Shown here one piece after another: positions 18,472 through 28,572 of a DNA stretch of 64,000 bases. Source of the DNA: Chitinophagaceae bacterium. GTDB lineage: Bacteria > Bacteroidota > Bacteroidia > Chitinophagales > Chitinophagaceae. Location of the stretch: assembly GCA_947457465.1 (NCBI GenBank), contig CANGWB010000001.1:62001-126000 (forward strand), read 5' to 3'. Every line of letters begins with the position of its first letter. The stretch's first letter is position 1. The position numbers and the translations under genes are program-made. Under the pieces are notes generated by a model. That model worked only from the letters and a program-made list of their open reading frames with translations. It was not told the DNA's origin and searched no databases.

Positions 18472-19446
18472 TTACCATCTCAAGATCCAGGCGAAGATCA
18501 ATGGTGCCACGATCGTCGCATCACTCTCCACGATATACTTTGGTGTTTGAATGTCGAGCTTACCCCAAGTGATCTTTTCATTGGGAACCGCTCCTGAATA
18601 CGAACCGTACGAAGTGGTCGAGTCAGAGATCTGACAGAAGTAACTCCAGAACGGTACATCGTGCCACTCCAGATCCTGATACATCATCGGTACCACACAG
18701 ATCGGAAAATCACCGGCAATACCACCGCCGATCTGGAAGAAACCGACGCCTTTTCCGCCCGAATTCTCTCGATACCAATCGGCCAGCCAGGTCATATACT
18801 CGATCCCACTCTTCACTGTACTCGCCTTCAATTCATTTTTGATCACATAACTGGCGAAAATGTTACCGGTGGTACTATCCTCCCAACCCGGCACGACGAT
18901 CGGAATATTCTTCTCTGCAGCAGCCACGATCCAACTGTCCTTCGGATCGATCTCATAGTACTGCTCCAATTCACCACTCAATACGGTTTTATATAAAAAT
19001 TCATGCGGGAAATAGCGCTCCCCTTTCGCTTCAGCATCCTTCCATTGCTTCACGAGATGTTTCTGCAAACGACGAAACGCTTCCTCCTCCGGAATACAAG
19101 TGTCCGTCACTCGGTTGTAATGATTCTCCAGCAGATCCCACTCTTCTTGTGGAGTCAGGTCGCGGTAATTCGGAATGCGCTTGTACTTCGAATGCGCCAC
19201 CAGATTCATCACATCCTCTTCCAGGTTGGCTCCGGTACAGCTGATGATCTGTACTTTATCCTGACGGATCATCTCCGCCAATGAAATTCCCAGCTCAGCG
19301 GTACTCATCGCACCCGCTAGGGTGATCATCATCTTGCCGCCTTCAGCCAAATGCTTTTCATACCCTTTGGCTGCATCTACTAAGGCTGCTGAATTAAAGT
19401 GACGGTAATGGTGTTCGATAAATTGGGAAACAGGTCCACGTTGCAT
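18472..19446 (-). CDS. Deoxyhypusine synthase family protein
   Basis: MMITLAGAMSTAELGISLAEMIRQDKVQIISCTGANLEEDV, VPGWEDSTTGNIF, ITWGKLD (DHS lysine motif context). Confidence 0.9.
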   Translation of the reverse strand: MQRGPVSQFIEHHYRHFNSAALVDAAKGYEKHLAEGGKMMITLAGAMSTAELGISLAEMIRQDKVQIISCTGANLEEDVMNLVAHSKYKRIPNYRDLTPQEEWDLLENHYNRVTDTCIPEEEAFRRLQKHLVKQWKDAEAKGERYFPHEFLYKTVLSGELEQYYEIDPKDSWIVAAAEKNIPIVVPGWEDSTTGNIFASYVIKNELKASTVKSGIEYMTWLADWYRENSGGKGVGFFQIGGGIAGDFPICVVPMMYQDLEWHDVPFWSYFCQISDSTTSYGSYSGAVPNEKITWGKLDIQTPKYIVESDATIVAPLIFAWILRW

Positions 19447-19534
19447 ATTGATCGGTTTAAACCGCCTTCCGATCCCGAATGCCCGGGAGACTTTGCGGAC
19501 CCCGCAAAAATAAAGCAGCCCCTCTCAAATAAGT

Positions 19535-19542
19535 TACCTTTA
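19535..19542 (+). promoter_or_regulatory. -7-like element TACCTTTA 3 nt before the hydrolase ATG
   Basis: TACCTTTA-GGC-ATG; one mismatch to TAnnTTTG. Confidence 0.35.
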
Positions 19543-19545
19543 GGC

Positions 19546-20505
19546 ATGCAACTTCCTAAATTCTTATTCGCATCCGCCTTCTTTCTGTCAACACTGACCG
19601 GCTATTCGCAATCGACGCCTTTTCGGACGGATACCGTCTCTGTTTCTGTATATGGCGGCAAACTCTTCGGTACGATGTTCATTCCGGATCGGATCGATCC
19701 GCCGGTTGTCTTGATCATCGCCGGCTCCGGTGCCACCGACCGAAACGGCAACACCGCCGGACTACCCGGAAAGAACAACTCACTCCTTCAGCTCGCGGAT
19801 AGTCTCGCTCGTAACGGCATCGCTTCTCTTCGATACGATAAGCGAGGCATCGGACAAAGCCAGCGATCGCTGCAACGAGAAGAATCATTGGTCTTCGAAC
19901 AAAATAGTGCCGACGCCCGAGTCTGGTTGCAATGGCTCTACGAAAAAGGATATCGGCGCATCTATGTGGCCGGACACAGCGAAGGATCACTCGTGGCCCT
20001 GCAAGCCGCACAGACGTTTCCGCTAAGCGGTCTCATCAGCCTCGCCGGTGCCGGACGACCGATCCAGGAAGTACTGCGCGAACAACTTTCCACTCTGCCC
20101 GATCCACTGAAAAGCAATGCCTTTACCTGTCTGGATACACTTTCCCTCGGCAAACGCATCAAAGAACCACCCATCGCCCTGTTCTCGCTATTCCGACCTG
20201 CGATACAGGATTATCTGATCAGCTGGATGAAGCTCGATCCAGCGAAACTGATCCAAACCACTAACTGCCCGGCACTGATCGTGCAAGGGGGGCAAGACAT
20301 ACAAGTATCGATTACCGATGCCCAACGAATGCATCAGGCAAATCCCAACAACCAACTACTCATCATCTCTTCAATGAATCATATTTTTAAATCGATCAAC
20401 GATGCCTCACGGGCGACAAACATCGCCAGCTACACCGACCCGAATCAATTCGTAATGACCGAACTGATACAAGCCATGCATCGTTTCATTCGTCCCCTGA
20501 ATTAA
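19546..20505 (+). CDS. Secreted alpha/beta hydrolase (S9-like)
   Basis: Signal peptide MQLPKFLFASAFFLSTLTGYSQ; VLIIAGSGATDRNGN; SLRYDKRGIGQS; VAGHSEGSLVAL; ALIVQGGQDIQV. Confidence 0.9.
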   Translation: MQLPKFLFASAFFLSTLTGYSQSTPFRTDTVSVSVYGGKLFGTMFIPDRIDPPVVLIIAGSGATDRNGNTAGLPGKNNSLLQLADSLARNGIASLRYDKRGIGQSQRSLQREESLVFEQNSADARVWLQWLYEKGYRRIYVAGHSEGSLVALQAAQTFPLSGLISLAGAGRPIQEVLREQLSTLPDPLKSNAFTCLDTLSLGKRIKEPPIALFSLFRPAIQDYLISWMKLDPAKLIQTTNCPALIVQGGQDIQVSITDAQRMHQANPNNQLLIISSMNHIFKSINDASRATNIASYTDPNQFVMTELIQAMHRFIRPLN

Positions 20506-20514
20506 TTTCGACAC

Positions 20515-21135
20515 ATGAAGACATTCTCCATATTGAGCCTGCTCGCTGTATTCTGCCTCGCCTGTGAATCACCCACTCCATCACCTACAAGAAAAAAAAC
20601 TGCCTCTGCGATTCAAGACCCGGCCAATAAACCGAACCCCTATGTAACCGTCGATCTAAGTCCGCTCGACGTGACCTACTTCCCCGTTAACTTTCCAGCA
20701 CAACTGAGCCCAACAGATAGAAACAAACCCCTTGCACGCGTACTGTATAGCCGACCACACCTGCAAGGGCGACATATTTTTCAAGATGTGGTACCCGCCG
20801 GACAACCCTGGCGACTGGGCGCCAATGAAGCCACCGAACTTGAACTATTCGAACCCGCGACCATACAGAACAAACGCATTCCCGAAGGTCGATATACCCT
20901 CTACGCCATCCCACAAGCCGGCGAATGGACGATCGTGATCAACCGAAAACTGTATACATGGGGACTCGATATCGATCCCGCTCTCGATGTAGCCCGCTTC
21001 ACCCTGCCCGTACAAACACCCGACACACCGCTGGAATATTTTACCATCGCTTTCATGGGTACCGGAAACGAAGCCGAACTGCTGATTGGATGGGATAACA
21101 GCCTCGTAAAACTGCCTATCCGATTCGATCCATAA
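20515..21135 (+). CDS. DUF2911-like lipoprotein
   Basis: Lipobox-like LLAVFCLACES; LARVLYSRPHLQGRHIFQDVVPAGQPWRLGANEATELELF...IPEGRYTLYAIPQAGEWTIVINRKLYTWG. Confidence 0.82.
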   Translation: MKTFSILSLLAVFCLACESPTPSPTRKKTASAIQDPANKPNPYVTVDLSPLDVTYFPVNFPAQLSPTDRNKPLARVLYSRPHLQGRHIFQDVVPAGQPWRLGANEATELELFEPATIQNKRIPEGRYTLYAIPQAGEWTIVINRKLYTWGLDIDPALDVARFTLPVQTPDTPLEYFTIAFMGTGNEAELLIGWDNSLVKLPIRFDP

Positions 21136-21160
21136 TCGATCCGATCCACAACCTCCACTT

Positions 21161-23005
21161 ATGTGCGGCCTCGCCGGAATACTCCAACCGAATCCACAGC
21201 AGTACCAGATCGGTGATCTGCAACGGATGACCGATGCCATCGCACATCGCGGACCCGACGGCAGCGATCACTGGCGATCTAACGACGGCACCGTACTGCT
21301 CGGACACCGACGGCTCAAGATTCTCGACCTCTCCGAGCAATCCAAACAACCCCTCCACTTCCAAGATCGATACACGATCGTACACAACGGCGAGATCTAC
21401 AACTACCTGGAACTTCGACAAACACTTTCACAAAAAGGATATACGTTTCGAACTACAGGCGATACGGAAGTAATCACCGCCGCATATGACCATTGGAAAA
21501 AAGATTGCGTAGAACATTTCGATGGCATGTTCGCCTTCGCGATCTGGGACGAAAAAGAACAATCCCTCTTCGTTGCCCGCGACCGCTTTGGAGAAAAACC
21601 TTTTTACTACTCCTTACAAGAACAAACCTTTCTATTCGCCTCGGAAATAAAAGCCTTTTGGGCATTGGGTATCGAAAAAGAACCAGACCGACACATGGCC
21701 TTTCAATACCTGACGCTTGGCTATGTGGATGATCCCATCCAACCCGATAAAACCTTCTTCCGACACATACAGAAACTTCCTGCCGCACACACCCTCACTT
21801 ACTCGGCCATTTATCGAAGTGCCCGGATCGAACGGTATTGGGACATCGACCTGCACCAGAAAGCATCAGATCTGTCCGACGCCGCCGCGCAACTCCGTTT
21901 CCGAGAACTACTTCAAACCTCCATCACCCGCCGACTAAGAAGTGATGTGCCCATCGCCTGCAGTCTAAGTGGCGGACTCGATAGCAGCACCCTGGCCAGC
22001 CTGATCAGTGAACAACTCGATCAACCACTTCACACCTTCACTGCCATTTTCCCCGGCTTCGAAAAAAGTGAGGAGGAAGCAGCCCGCGTGATCGCACAAC
22101 GCATCAATGCAAAAGCAGAGATGATCGAGCTCTCGGATAATGATGTGCTTTCGGTAGCGGTTGAATGCCTTCAACAACAAGATGAACCCGTCGGCTCCTC
22201 CAGTGTTTTCGCTCAATACGCGGTTTACCGCGCGATCGCCCGGTCAGGAATGAGAGTGGTGATCGACGGACAAGGCGCAGATGAAACACTCGCCGGTTAT
22301 ATCCGCTATTATCACTGGTATTGGCAGGAATTATATCGGCAACGAAAATTAAAATCCTCCCAAGAGATACTATTTACAACGGCACTCGACACGCACCCAA
22401 TCTTTACCTGGAAACACAAGCTTGCCGCCTTTTTCCCCGACGCAGCGGCAAGCCAACGAAAACGCGAATACCGTCAAGCCGCTCGAAACGATCAGGAACT
22501 GAACGATTCATTTAGAAAAGAACACCTCAACCAGTTACATCATGTACTGCCCGAACATCCCGGACTGAACGGTGCTCTTTATTTCAATACTTGTACACAC
22601 GGTCTCGAAGAACTGCTCCGATACGCCGACCGAAATGCCATGCATGTGGGACTGGAAACACGTCTGCCCTTCCTATCACATGAATTGGTTGAATTCATTT
22701 TTTCACTCCCCTCCAACATGAAAATCCGCCAGGGCTGGCGCAAATGGATCCTCCGCCAATCGATGGAAAATCGACTGCCCCGTACCATCGCCTGGAATCC
22801 ACAAAAGATCGGATACGAAACCCCGCAGGTGAAATGGATGCAACAACCCGACATGCAAGCAGCCATTCAGGCCTCCCGAAAAATTTTGGTCGACCAACAG
22901 ATCCTTTCGCCCGGAGTGTTACAACAACCGATCCGGCCGACCGATATCCTGCAAGCACAACAAAAGGATTGGCGATATTTCTCCCTTGCCCAACTCTTTG
23001 ACTGA
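21161..23005 (+). CDS. asnB: Asparagine synthase (glutamine-hydrolyzing)
   Basis: MCGLAGILQ with Cys2; MTDAIAHRGPDGSDHW; ACSLSGGLDSSTLASLI. Confidence 0.95.
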   Translation: MCGLAGILQPNPQQYQIGDLQRMTDAIAHRGPDGSDHWRSNDGTVLLGHRRLKILDLSEQSKQPLHFQDRYTIVHNGEIYNYLELRQTLSQKGYTFRTTGDTEVITAAYDHWKKDCVEHFDGMFAFAIWDEKEQSLFVARDRFGEKPFYYSLQEQTFLFASEIKAFWALGIEKEPDRHMAFQYLTLGYVDDPIQPDKTFFRHIQKLPAAHTLTYSAIYRSARIERYWDIDLHQKASDLSDAAAQLRFRELLQTSITRRLRSDVPIACSLSGGLDSSTLASLISEQLDQPLHTFTAIFPGFEKSEEEAARVIAQRINAKAEMIELSDNDVLSVAVECLQQQDEPVGSSSVFAQYAVYRAIARSGMRVVIDGQGADETLAGYIRYYHWYWQELYRQRKLKSSQEILFTTALDTHPIFTWKHKLAAFFPDAAASQRKREYRQAARNDQELNDSFRKEHLNQLHHVLPEHPGLNGALYFNTCTHGLEELLRYADRNAMHVGLETRLPFLSHELVEFIFSLPSNMKIRQGWRKWILRQSMENRLPRTIAWNPQKIGYETPQVKWMQQPDMQAAIQASRKILVDQQILSPGVLQQPIRPTDILQAQQKDWRYFSLAQLFD

Positions 23006-23039
23006 TTAATACTCATCTTTGCTTTCACAAATCAACCGC

Positions 23040-24179
23040 ATGAAACCTGCTACTCAATTCATTCACGCCGGTGCACATCCCGATCCCACCACCGGTGCTA
23101 TTATGACGCCCATCTTCCAAACATCTACCTATGTGCAGGAAGCACCGGCCACACATAAAGGATATGAATACGCGCGCAGTCAGAATCCGACACGCACCGC
23201 ACTGGAGGAAGCACTGGCTATCATAGAGCAAGGAAAATACGGACTCGCATTCAGCAGTGGAGTAGCCGCCACCGACGCCGTTATCAAACTTCTGAACCCA
23301 GGCGATGAAGTGATCTGCGCAAATGATATGTACGGGGGCACCTATCGACTGTTCACCAAAATATTCGAACGATTCGGTATCGTATTCAAACCGGTCGACA
23401 CCACCAACGCTGAAAATGTAGCGGCTGCCGTAACATCCAATACCAAACTGGTATGGCTGGAAACACCGACCAATCCGCTCATGAACATCACGGATATCGA
23501 AGCCGTAGCCGCCATCACCAAAAAGAATAACCTGATCCTGGTTGTAGACAACACCTTCGCTTCACCGGCCCTGCAAAATCCGCTGACGCTCGGTGCCGAT
23601 ATCGTGATGCACTCGGCAACTAAATACCTAGGTGGACACAGCGACGTGATCCAAGGTGCCTTAGTGATGAACAGTGCCGAACTCCGCGAGAAATTATATT
23701 TCATTCAAAAAAGTTGCGGCGCGGTACCCGGTCCGATGGACTGTTTCCTCGTACTACGCGGCATCAAAACATTGGGCGTTCGCATGAAAGCGCATTGTGA
23801 AAATGGTGCCATCATCGCCCATTGGCTGCACAATCATCCGAAAGTGGCTAAGGTATACTGGCCCGGCTTTGAAGACCATCCCGGACATGCCGCTGCCAAA
23901 AAACAAATGCGTGACTTTGGCGGCATGATCTCCTTCGAGCTGAAGAACGATAGCCTCGACGAAGTCAAGCGCGTGCTGTCGAAGACACATCTCTTCTCAC
24001 TCGCCGAAAGTTTAGGTGGTGTAGAGTCGCTTGTGAATCACCCCGCCAGCATGACACACGCCTCCATTCCGCGCGAAGAACGCATCAAAAATGGTCTGCG
24101 TGATTCACTGATCCGTCTCAGTGTAGGCATTGAAGATGCAGAAGATCTCATCAAAGACCTCGACCAGGCCATCGGTTGA
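23040..24179 (+). CDS. Cystathionine gamma-synthase / PLP-dependent trans-sulfuration enzyme
   Basis: HAGAHPDPTTGAIMTPIFQTSTY, YEYARSQNPTRTALE, SATKYLGGHSDVIQGALV. Confidence 0.93.
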   Translation: MKPATQFIHAGAHPDPTTGAIMTPIFQTSTYVQEAPATHKGYEYARSQNPTRTALEEALAIIEQGKYGLAFSSGVAATDAVIKLLNPGDEVICANDMYGGTYRLFTKIFERFGIVFKPVDTTNAENVAAAVTSNTKLVWLETPTNPLMNITDIEAVAAITKKNNLILVVDNTFASPALQNPLTLGADIVMHSATKYLGGHSDVIQGALVMNSAELREKLYFIQKSCGAVPGPMDCFLVLRGIKTLGVRMKAHCENGAIIAHWLHNHPKVAKVYWPGFEDHPGHAAAKKQMRDFGGMISFELKNDSLDEVKRVLSKTHLFSLAESLGGVESLVNHPASMTHASIPREERIKNGLRDSLIRLSVGIEDAEDLIKDLDQAIG

Positions 24180-24180
24180 T

Positions 24181-24942
24181 ATGAATGAGGAAAAGATCCA
24201 TGCATTGCTGGAACAAAAATGCCGGCAATACAACAAAAGATCCTTCATTCCGAACGACCCGATCGCGATTCCGCATCAATTCACTGAACTGGCTGATATC
24301 GAGATCGCCGGATTCTTTGCTGCTGTATTTGCCTGGGGGAACCGAACCACCATCCTGAATAAATCGCGCGAGTTATTACAGCTGATGGACAATGCCCCGC
24401 ATCAATTCATCACCCAACATCGAGAGAAGGACCTCAAAAAACTACTCGCTTTCAGGCATCGAACGTTCCAGTCGACCGATCTTTTGTACTTCATACAATT
24501 CCTGCGTCATCATTACAAAAAGCAACCCTCACTGGAATCTGCATTCAACCGGGCATCTTCCAGTATGGAAAGTCGATTGATCAGTTTCCATGACTACTTC
24601 TTTTCCCTGCCCGATGCGCCGGAACGAACACGCAAACACATCGCCAGTCCGCAACGGGGCTCTACCTGTAAACGACTGAATATGTTCTTGCGCTGGATGG
24701 TTCGAAAAGACAAACAGGGTGTTGATTTTGGGATCTGGAAAACCATCAAACCATCCGAGTTGATTTGCCCGATCGATGTACACGTTGCACGCGTATCGCG
24801 TAAATTGGGACTGATCAAGCGCACTCAAACAGACTGGCTAACGGCATTGGAGTTGACAGAAACACTTCGTTCCTTCGATCCGAAAGACCCGGTCAAATAT
24901 GATTTTGCCCTATTCAGTTTGGGCGTAAATGAAAAATTCTAA
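24181..24942 (+). CDS. TIGR02757-like family protein
   Basis: NDPIAIPHQFTELADIEIAGFFAAVFAWGNRTTILNKSRELL; KRLNMFLRWMVRKDKQGVDFGIWKTIKPSELICPIDVHVARVSRKLGL. Confidence 0.85.
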   Translation: MNEEKIHALLEQKCRQYNKRSFIPNDPIAIPHQFTELADIEIAGFFAAVFAWGNRTTILNKSRELLQLMDNAPHQFITQHREKDLKKLLAFRHRTFQSTDLLYFIQFLRHHYKKQPSLESAFNRASSSMESRLISFHDYFFSLPDAPERTRKHIASPQRGSTCKRLNMFLRWMVRKDKQGVDFGIWKTIKPSELICPIDVHVARVSRKLGLIKRTQTDWLTALELTETLRSFDPKDPVKYDFALFSLGVNEKF

Positions 24943-25252
24943 TATGCAAGATCCCATTCGGGAACAACTGATCGCCAGCATTGGATTCGAACTACCGGAG
25001 AACAACTGGAAGATTCGATTGGTGGATGAGATCCGTTACCTGCTGGAAAATGATTTCCATAAGCTGATTTCAACTCTATATCGAATGGATGTGTCAGAAG
25101 GAAAATTGCGTGGGTTGTTGCAGGACAATCCGGATAAAGATGCTGCTGAAATCATCGCAGCAATCATGCTGGAGCGAGCTGCAAAACGTCATGAAACAAA
25201 ACAAGCCTACGGAAAAAAGGATACCGGGAATGATACTGAGGAACGGTGGTGA
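24929..25252 (+). CDS. Conserved-looking hypothetical protein
   Basis: 107-aa ORF overlapping the upstream gene end, coherent composition, no family recognised. Confidence 0.65.
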   Translation: MKNSNMQDPIREQLIASIGFELPENNWKIRLVDEIRYLLENDFHKLISTLYRMDVSEGKLRGLLQDNPDKDAAEIIAAIMLERAAKRHETKQAYGKKDTGNDTEERW

Positions 25253-25918
25253 TCAGGCTTTCTTTTCGAACATCAACTCTTTTGCCTTATTCGGATCCTC
25301 TTTTTCTTTGAGATCGAACATCGTTCCGAATACCAGATCCCATAAGGTAGAACTCACGCCGAAACCCTGGTGCTCATTTTTATAATGATGCAAGTGGTGA
25401 TTGCGCCAAAGTGGCTTCATCCATTTGAATGGCGGATTCCAAGCGTGGATCGCATAATGCATCGTACCGTACATCAAATAGCCCAGGATAAAACCCGGGA
25501 AGAACATGAATACTTGATTGCCCAGTGGCCAATACATCAACCCGAACAGCGTCGACGAGATAAGCAGACTAGGTAAAGGTGGCATGAACAGACGCTGCCG
25601 ATCGCGCGGATAGTGATGATGATTCCCATGCAACGTATACACAAACTTGGTGGCACGGGGCGTTTTCGGGATCCAATGAAACAGAAAACGGTGAGCGATG
25701 TATTCAAAAAAACTCCAGAACAACATCCCGCCGAAAAAAGTAGCGAGAATGCGTCCGCTCGAGTAACCATATTCCGCACCGGACAAATAAACCATATATC
25801 CCATGATGGGAATGTACATCCCCCAAATAACCAGGGGGTGTGATTTGGTCAGCATTTCTAGAAAATCGTTCTGAAACAAACGAGCCTGACCTTTATTATG
25901 GATTTTTTCGAATTGCAT
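25253..25918 (-). CDS. Fatty acid hydroxylase / sterol desaturase superfamily protein
   Basis: His-box pattern HRFLFH, HGNHHHYPRD, HYAIHAW, HHLHHYKNEHQGFGVSS. Start set at MQFEKIHNKG. Confidence 0.9.
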   Translation of the reverse strand: MQFEKIHNKGQARLFQNDFLEMLTKSHPLVIWGMYIPIMGYMVYLSGAEYGYSSGRILATFFGGMLFWSFFEYIAHRFLFHWIPKTPRATKFVYTLHGNHHHYPRDRQRLFMPPLPSLLISSTLFGLMYWPLGNQVFMFFPGFILGYLMYGTMHYAIHAWNPPFKWMKPLWRNHHLHHYKNEHQGFGVSSTLWDLVFGTMFDLKEKEDPNKAKELMFEKKA

Positions 25919-25922
25919 GGCG

Positions 25923-25930
25923 CAAAGATA
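25923..25930 (-). promoter_or_regulatory. -7 element TATCTTTG 4 nt before the hydroxylase ATG
   Basis: Minus strand TATCTTTG-CGCC-ATG, with TTTG about 24 nt upstream. Confidence 0.45.
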
Positions 25931-25990
25931 CCAAAAACACGATTTTTGCGGAAGCAAACAAACTGATTCCGGTTACCTTTAAGCTACAAC

Positions 25991-27007
25991 ATGAAACTGA
26001 TCACGTATCATAACGATTCCCATGAACAACTCGGCGTGCTGATCGACGGAGAAGTCTTCGCCATGGAACAACTCCATCCCGAACTCCCGAACAGCATGAA
26101 CCTGTTTCTGAACTACTGGGACGATTACCTACCCTTAGCTCAATCGGCCGAGAAAGCCATCCTCGAAGGCAATCGCCTGACCGGAACCGGAAAACCCATC
26201 GAGTCAACCACTTTGATGGCACCCGTTCCGTTTCCCTCCAGCTGCCGTGATGGTTATGCCTTTCGCCAACACGTGGCCGCCGCCCGTCGCAACCGTAAGG
26301 TGGACATGATCCCCGAGTTCGATCAATACCCGATCTTCTATTTCACCAATCACCATAGCATCAGTGGTCCCGGACCGATCACCTGCATGCCCGATCATTT
26401 CGAGAAACTGGACTTTGAACTGGAAGCTTCGATTGTCATCTGCCGTCACGGACGAAACATCCGTGCCGAAGAAGCGGATGCCTATATCGGCGGACTCATG
26501 ATCATGAACGACTGGAGTGCCCGTCGCCTGCAAATGGAGGAAATGCTGCTGAACCTCGGCCCTGCCAAAGGAAAAGATTTCAGCACCACCCTCGGCCCCT
26601 GGCTGGTGACACTGGATGAATTGAAAAATTTTGAGATCCCTGCCAAAGAAGGACATGTTGGAAAATCCTGGAACCTGCCCATGAAATGTTGGGTGAATGG
26701 AAAGCAAGTCAGTGAAGGAAACCTGGGTGATATGGACTGGACCTTCGCCGAGATCATCGAACGCGCCTCTTATGGTGTCGATCTTTATCCAGGTGATGTG
26801 ATCGGAAGTGGCACCGTGGGAACGGGTTGCTTCCTCGAGCTAAACGGCACGGGAAAACTGAACGACCCGAATTACACCGAGCAATGGATTCAACCCAATG
26901 ATGTCGTAGAGATGGAGATCGGTCAGTTGGGACGACTACACAATACCGTTGTAGCAGAAGAGACAGACTGGAGCATACTCAAACGCAAGAAAAACGGAAC
27001 GGCATGA
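25991..27007 (+). CDS. Fumarylacetoacetate hydrolase family protein
   Basis: LDFELEASIVICRHGRNI, AYIGGLMIMNDWSARRLQ, GTGCFLELNG. Confidence 0.9.
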   Translation: MKLITYHNDSHEQLGVLIDGEVFAMEQLHPELPNSMNLFLNYWDDYLPLAQSAEKAILEGNRLTGTGKPIESTTLMAPVPFPSSCRDGYAFRQHVAAARRNRKVDMIPEFDQYPIFYFTNHHSISGPGPITCMPDHFEKLDFELEASIVICRHGRNIRAEEADAYIGGLMIMNDWSARRLQMEEMLLNLGPAKGKDFSTTLGPWLVTLDELKNFEIPAKEGHVGKSWNLPMKCWVNGKQVSEGNLGDMDWTFAEIIERASYGVDLYPGDVIGSGTVGTGCFLELNGTGKLNDPNYTEQWIQPNDVVEMEIGQLGRLHNTVVAEETDWSILKRKKNGTA

Positions 27008-27885
27008 TCGTCGATCTCGCCCAGCTCAGTGCAGCGGAAAAACAAAACTGGCTGCAACACATCGTGGCACCACGACCCATCGCACTGGCTTCTACTATCG
27101 ATGCGAACGGAAATGTGAACCTGAGTCCGTTCAGTTTCTTCAATCTGTTCTCCTCGAACCCACCCATCGTGATCTTCTCACCGGCTCGACGGGTACGGGA
27201 TAATTCCACCAAGCATACACTGGAAAATGTAAAAGAAGTACCGGAAGTCGTGATCCATCTGGTGACGAAAGAAATCGTTCAACAACAATCCCTTTCCAGT
27301 TGTGAATACGGAAAGGAGGTCAATGAATTCATCAAGGCCGGCTTCACGGAAGAAAAAGCGACCCGAGTAAAACCGCCGATGATCAAGGAGGCCATGGTAA
27401 AGATGGAGTGTCGAGTGAACGAGATCAAACCACTCGGAAATGAAGGAGGTGCCGGCAACCTGGTCATCTGTGAAGTACTCTGCATCCACATCGACGAGCG
27501 CTTACTCGATACGAACGGTAAACCGGATCAACGAAAGATCCTCCCGGTGGCCCGTCTCGGTGGAAACTGGTATACAGCGGTAACAGAAAACAACTTGTTT
27601 GAGGTAGAAAAGCCCAATGTGAAACTGGGCATGGGATTTGATGCGTTGCCCGGATCGATCCGTAATAGCTCAGTTCTCACAGGCAATCAATTGGCACAAC
27701 TGGCGAATACAACCGGCATCCCGGATATCGATCCGACTTACGACGACGCACATGTCAAACAGATCGTTCAGTACTACTCGATCAGCCCCGATGAAATGGA
27801 ACGTGAACTACACAAACATGCTGCCTCCTTGCTGGATCAACATAAGATCGCTGAAGCCTGGCAAGTACTGCTGGCTGGCGCCTGA
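27004..27885 (+). CDS. Flavin reductase family protein
   Basis: QHIVAPRPIALASTIDANGNVNLSPFSFFNLFSSNPPIVIFSPARRVRDNSTKHTLEN. ATG overlaps the upstream gene end. Confidence 0.9.
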   Translation: MIVDLAQLSAAEKQNWLQHIVAPRPIALASTIDANGNVNLSPFSFFNLFSSNPPIVIFSPARRVRDNSTKHTLENVKEVPEVVIHLVTKEIVQQQSLSSCEYGKEVNEFIKAGFTEEKATRVKPPMIKEAMVKMECRVNEIKPLGNEGGAGNLVICEVLCIHIDERLLDTNGKPDQRKILPVARLGGNWYTAVTENNLFEVEKPNVKLGMGFDALPGSIRNSSVLTGNQLAQLANTTGIPDIDPTYDDAHVKQIVQYYSISPDEMERELHKHAASLLDQHKIAEAWQVLLAGA

Positions 27886-28572
27886 TCAATTTCCTCCGAA
27901 TACTTTTTTAAGCAAGTCCGTTCCGCGAGCAGCCGGATTGCTCCGAATATTGGTCTCCTCTTTGGCGATCTGATCGAAGAGCGCATCCACCGACTTACCA
28001 ACGACATAAGAAGTGAGATCGGGATCAGATTTTTTGAATGTGGTTGGAAGTTTGTTGTACGCGTTCACCAGATCAGCATAATACTTGGTTGCCTGTGTAC
28101 TGTCGAGTGAACTCTTAACCGATGGGGTAAAGGCTTCTATCAGGGATGACTGCGTTTTGTTTCGGAAAAACTGCGTGATGGAATTATTGCCTCCCTTGAG
28201 CAGGCCGATGGCATCAGTAAGTGTGATCTCTTTGATGGCTTTCCCGAAAATGGGTGCTGCAGAACCAACTGCTTTCTCCGCGCCACGGTTGATCGCAAGA
28301 ATGGCCTTGTCGACCTGCGGACCCATCCCCACCTTACGCAAGGCGGTTTCGATCTTTTGCGCATCCGGGGGCAACAGCATTTTGTAAAGCGCATTACCAA
28401 AAAAGCCATCTGTCTTGTTCAAATTCAAAACAGCAGTGGTCAATCCCTTCGACAAGGCCTCCTTGATACCGGAAACCGCATCGGCTTGCGACAAGCCGGA
28501 CAAATTCAGTTGAGCGGACCCCGCCAGGGTCATCAGTGAAAACAGGCAAAAGAGTATTCGATTTTTGAGCAT
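27886..28572 (-). CDS. DUF4197-like domain protein
   Basis: Signal peptide MLKNRILFCLFSLMTLAGSAQ; AVSGIKEALSKGLTTAVLNLNKTDGFFGNALYKMLLPPDAQKIE. Confidence 0.85.
   Translation of the reverse strand: MLKNRILFCLFSLMTLAGSAQLNLSGLSQADAVSGIKEALSKGLTTAVLNLNKTDGFFGNALYKMLLPPDAQKIETALRKVGMGPQVDKAILAINRGAEKAVGSAAPIFGKAIKEITLTDAIGLLKGGNNSITQFFRNKTQSSLIEAFTPSVKSSLDSTQATKYYADLVNAYNKLPTTFKKSDPDLTSYVVGKSVDALFDQIAKEETNIRSNPAARGTDLLKKVFGGN

Noticed and set aside
19399-19545. N-terminal extension of the 19399..20505 ORF
   Set aside because: Overlaps the DHS gene; a signal peptide and -7 element support the start at 19546.
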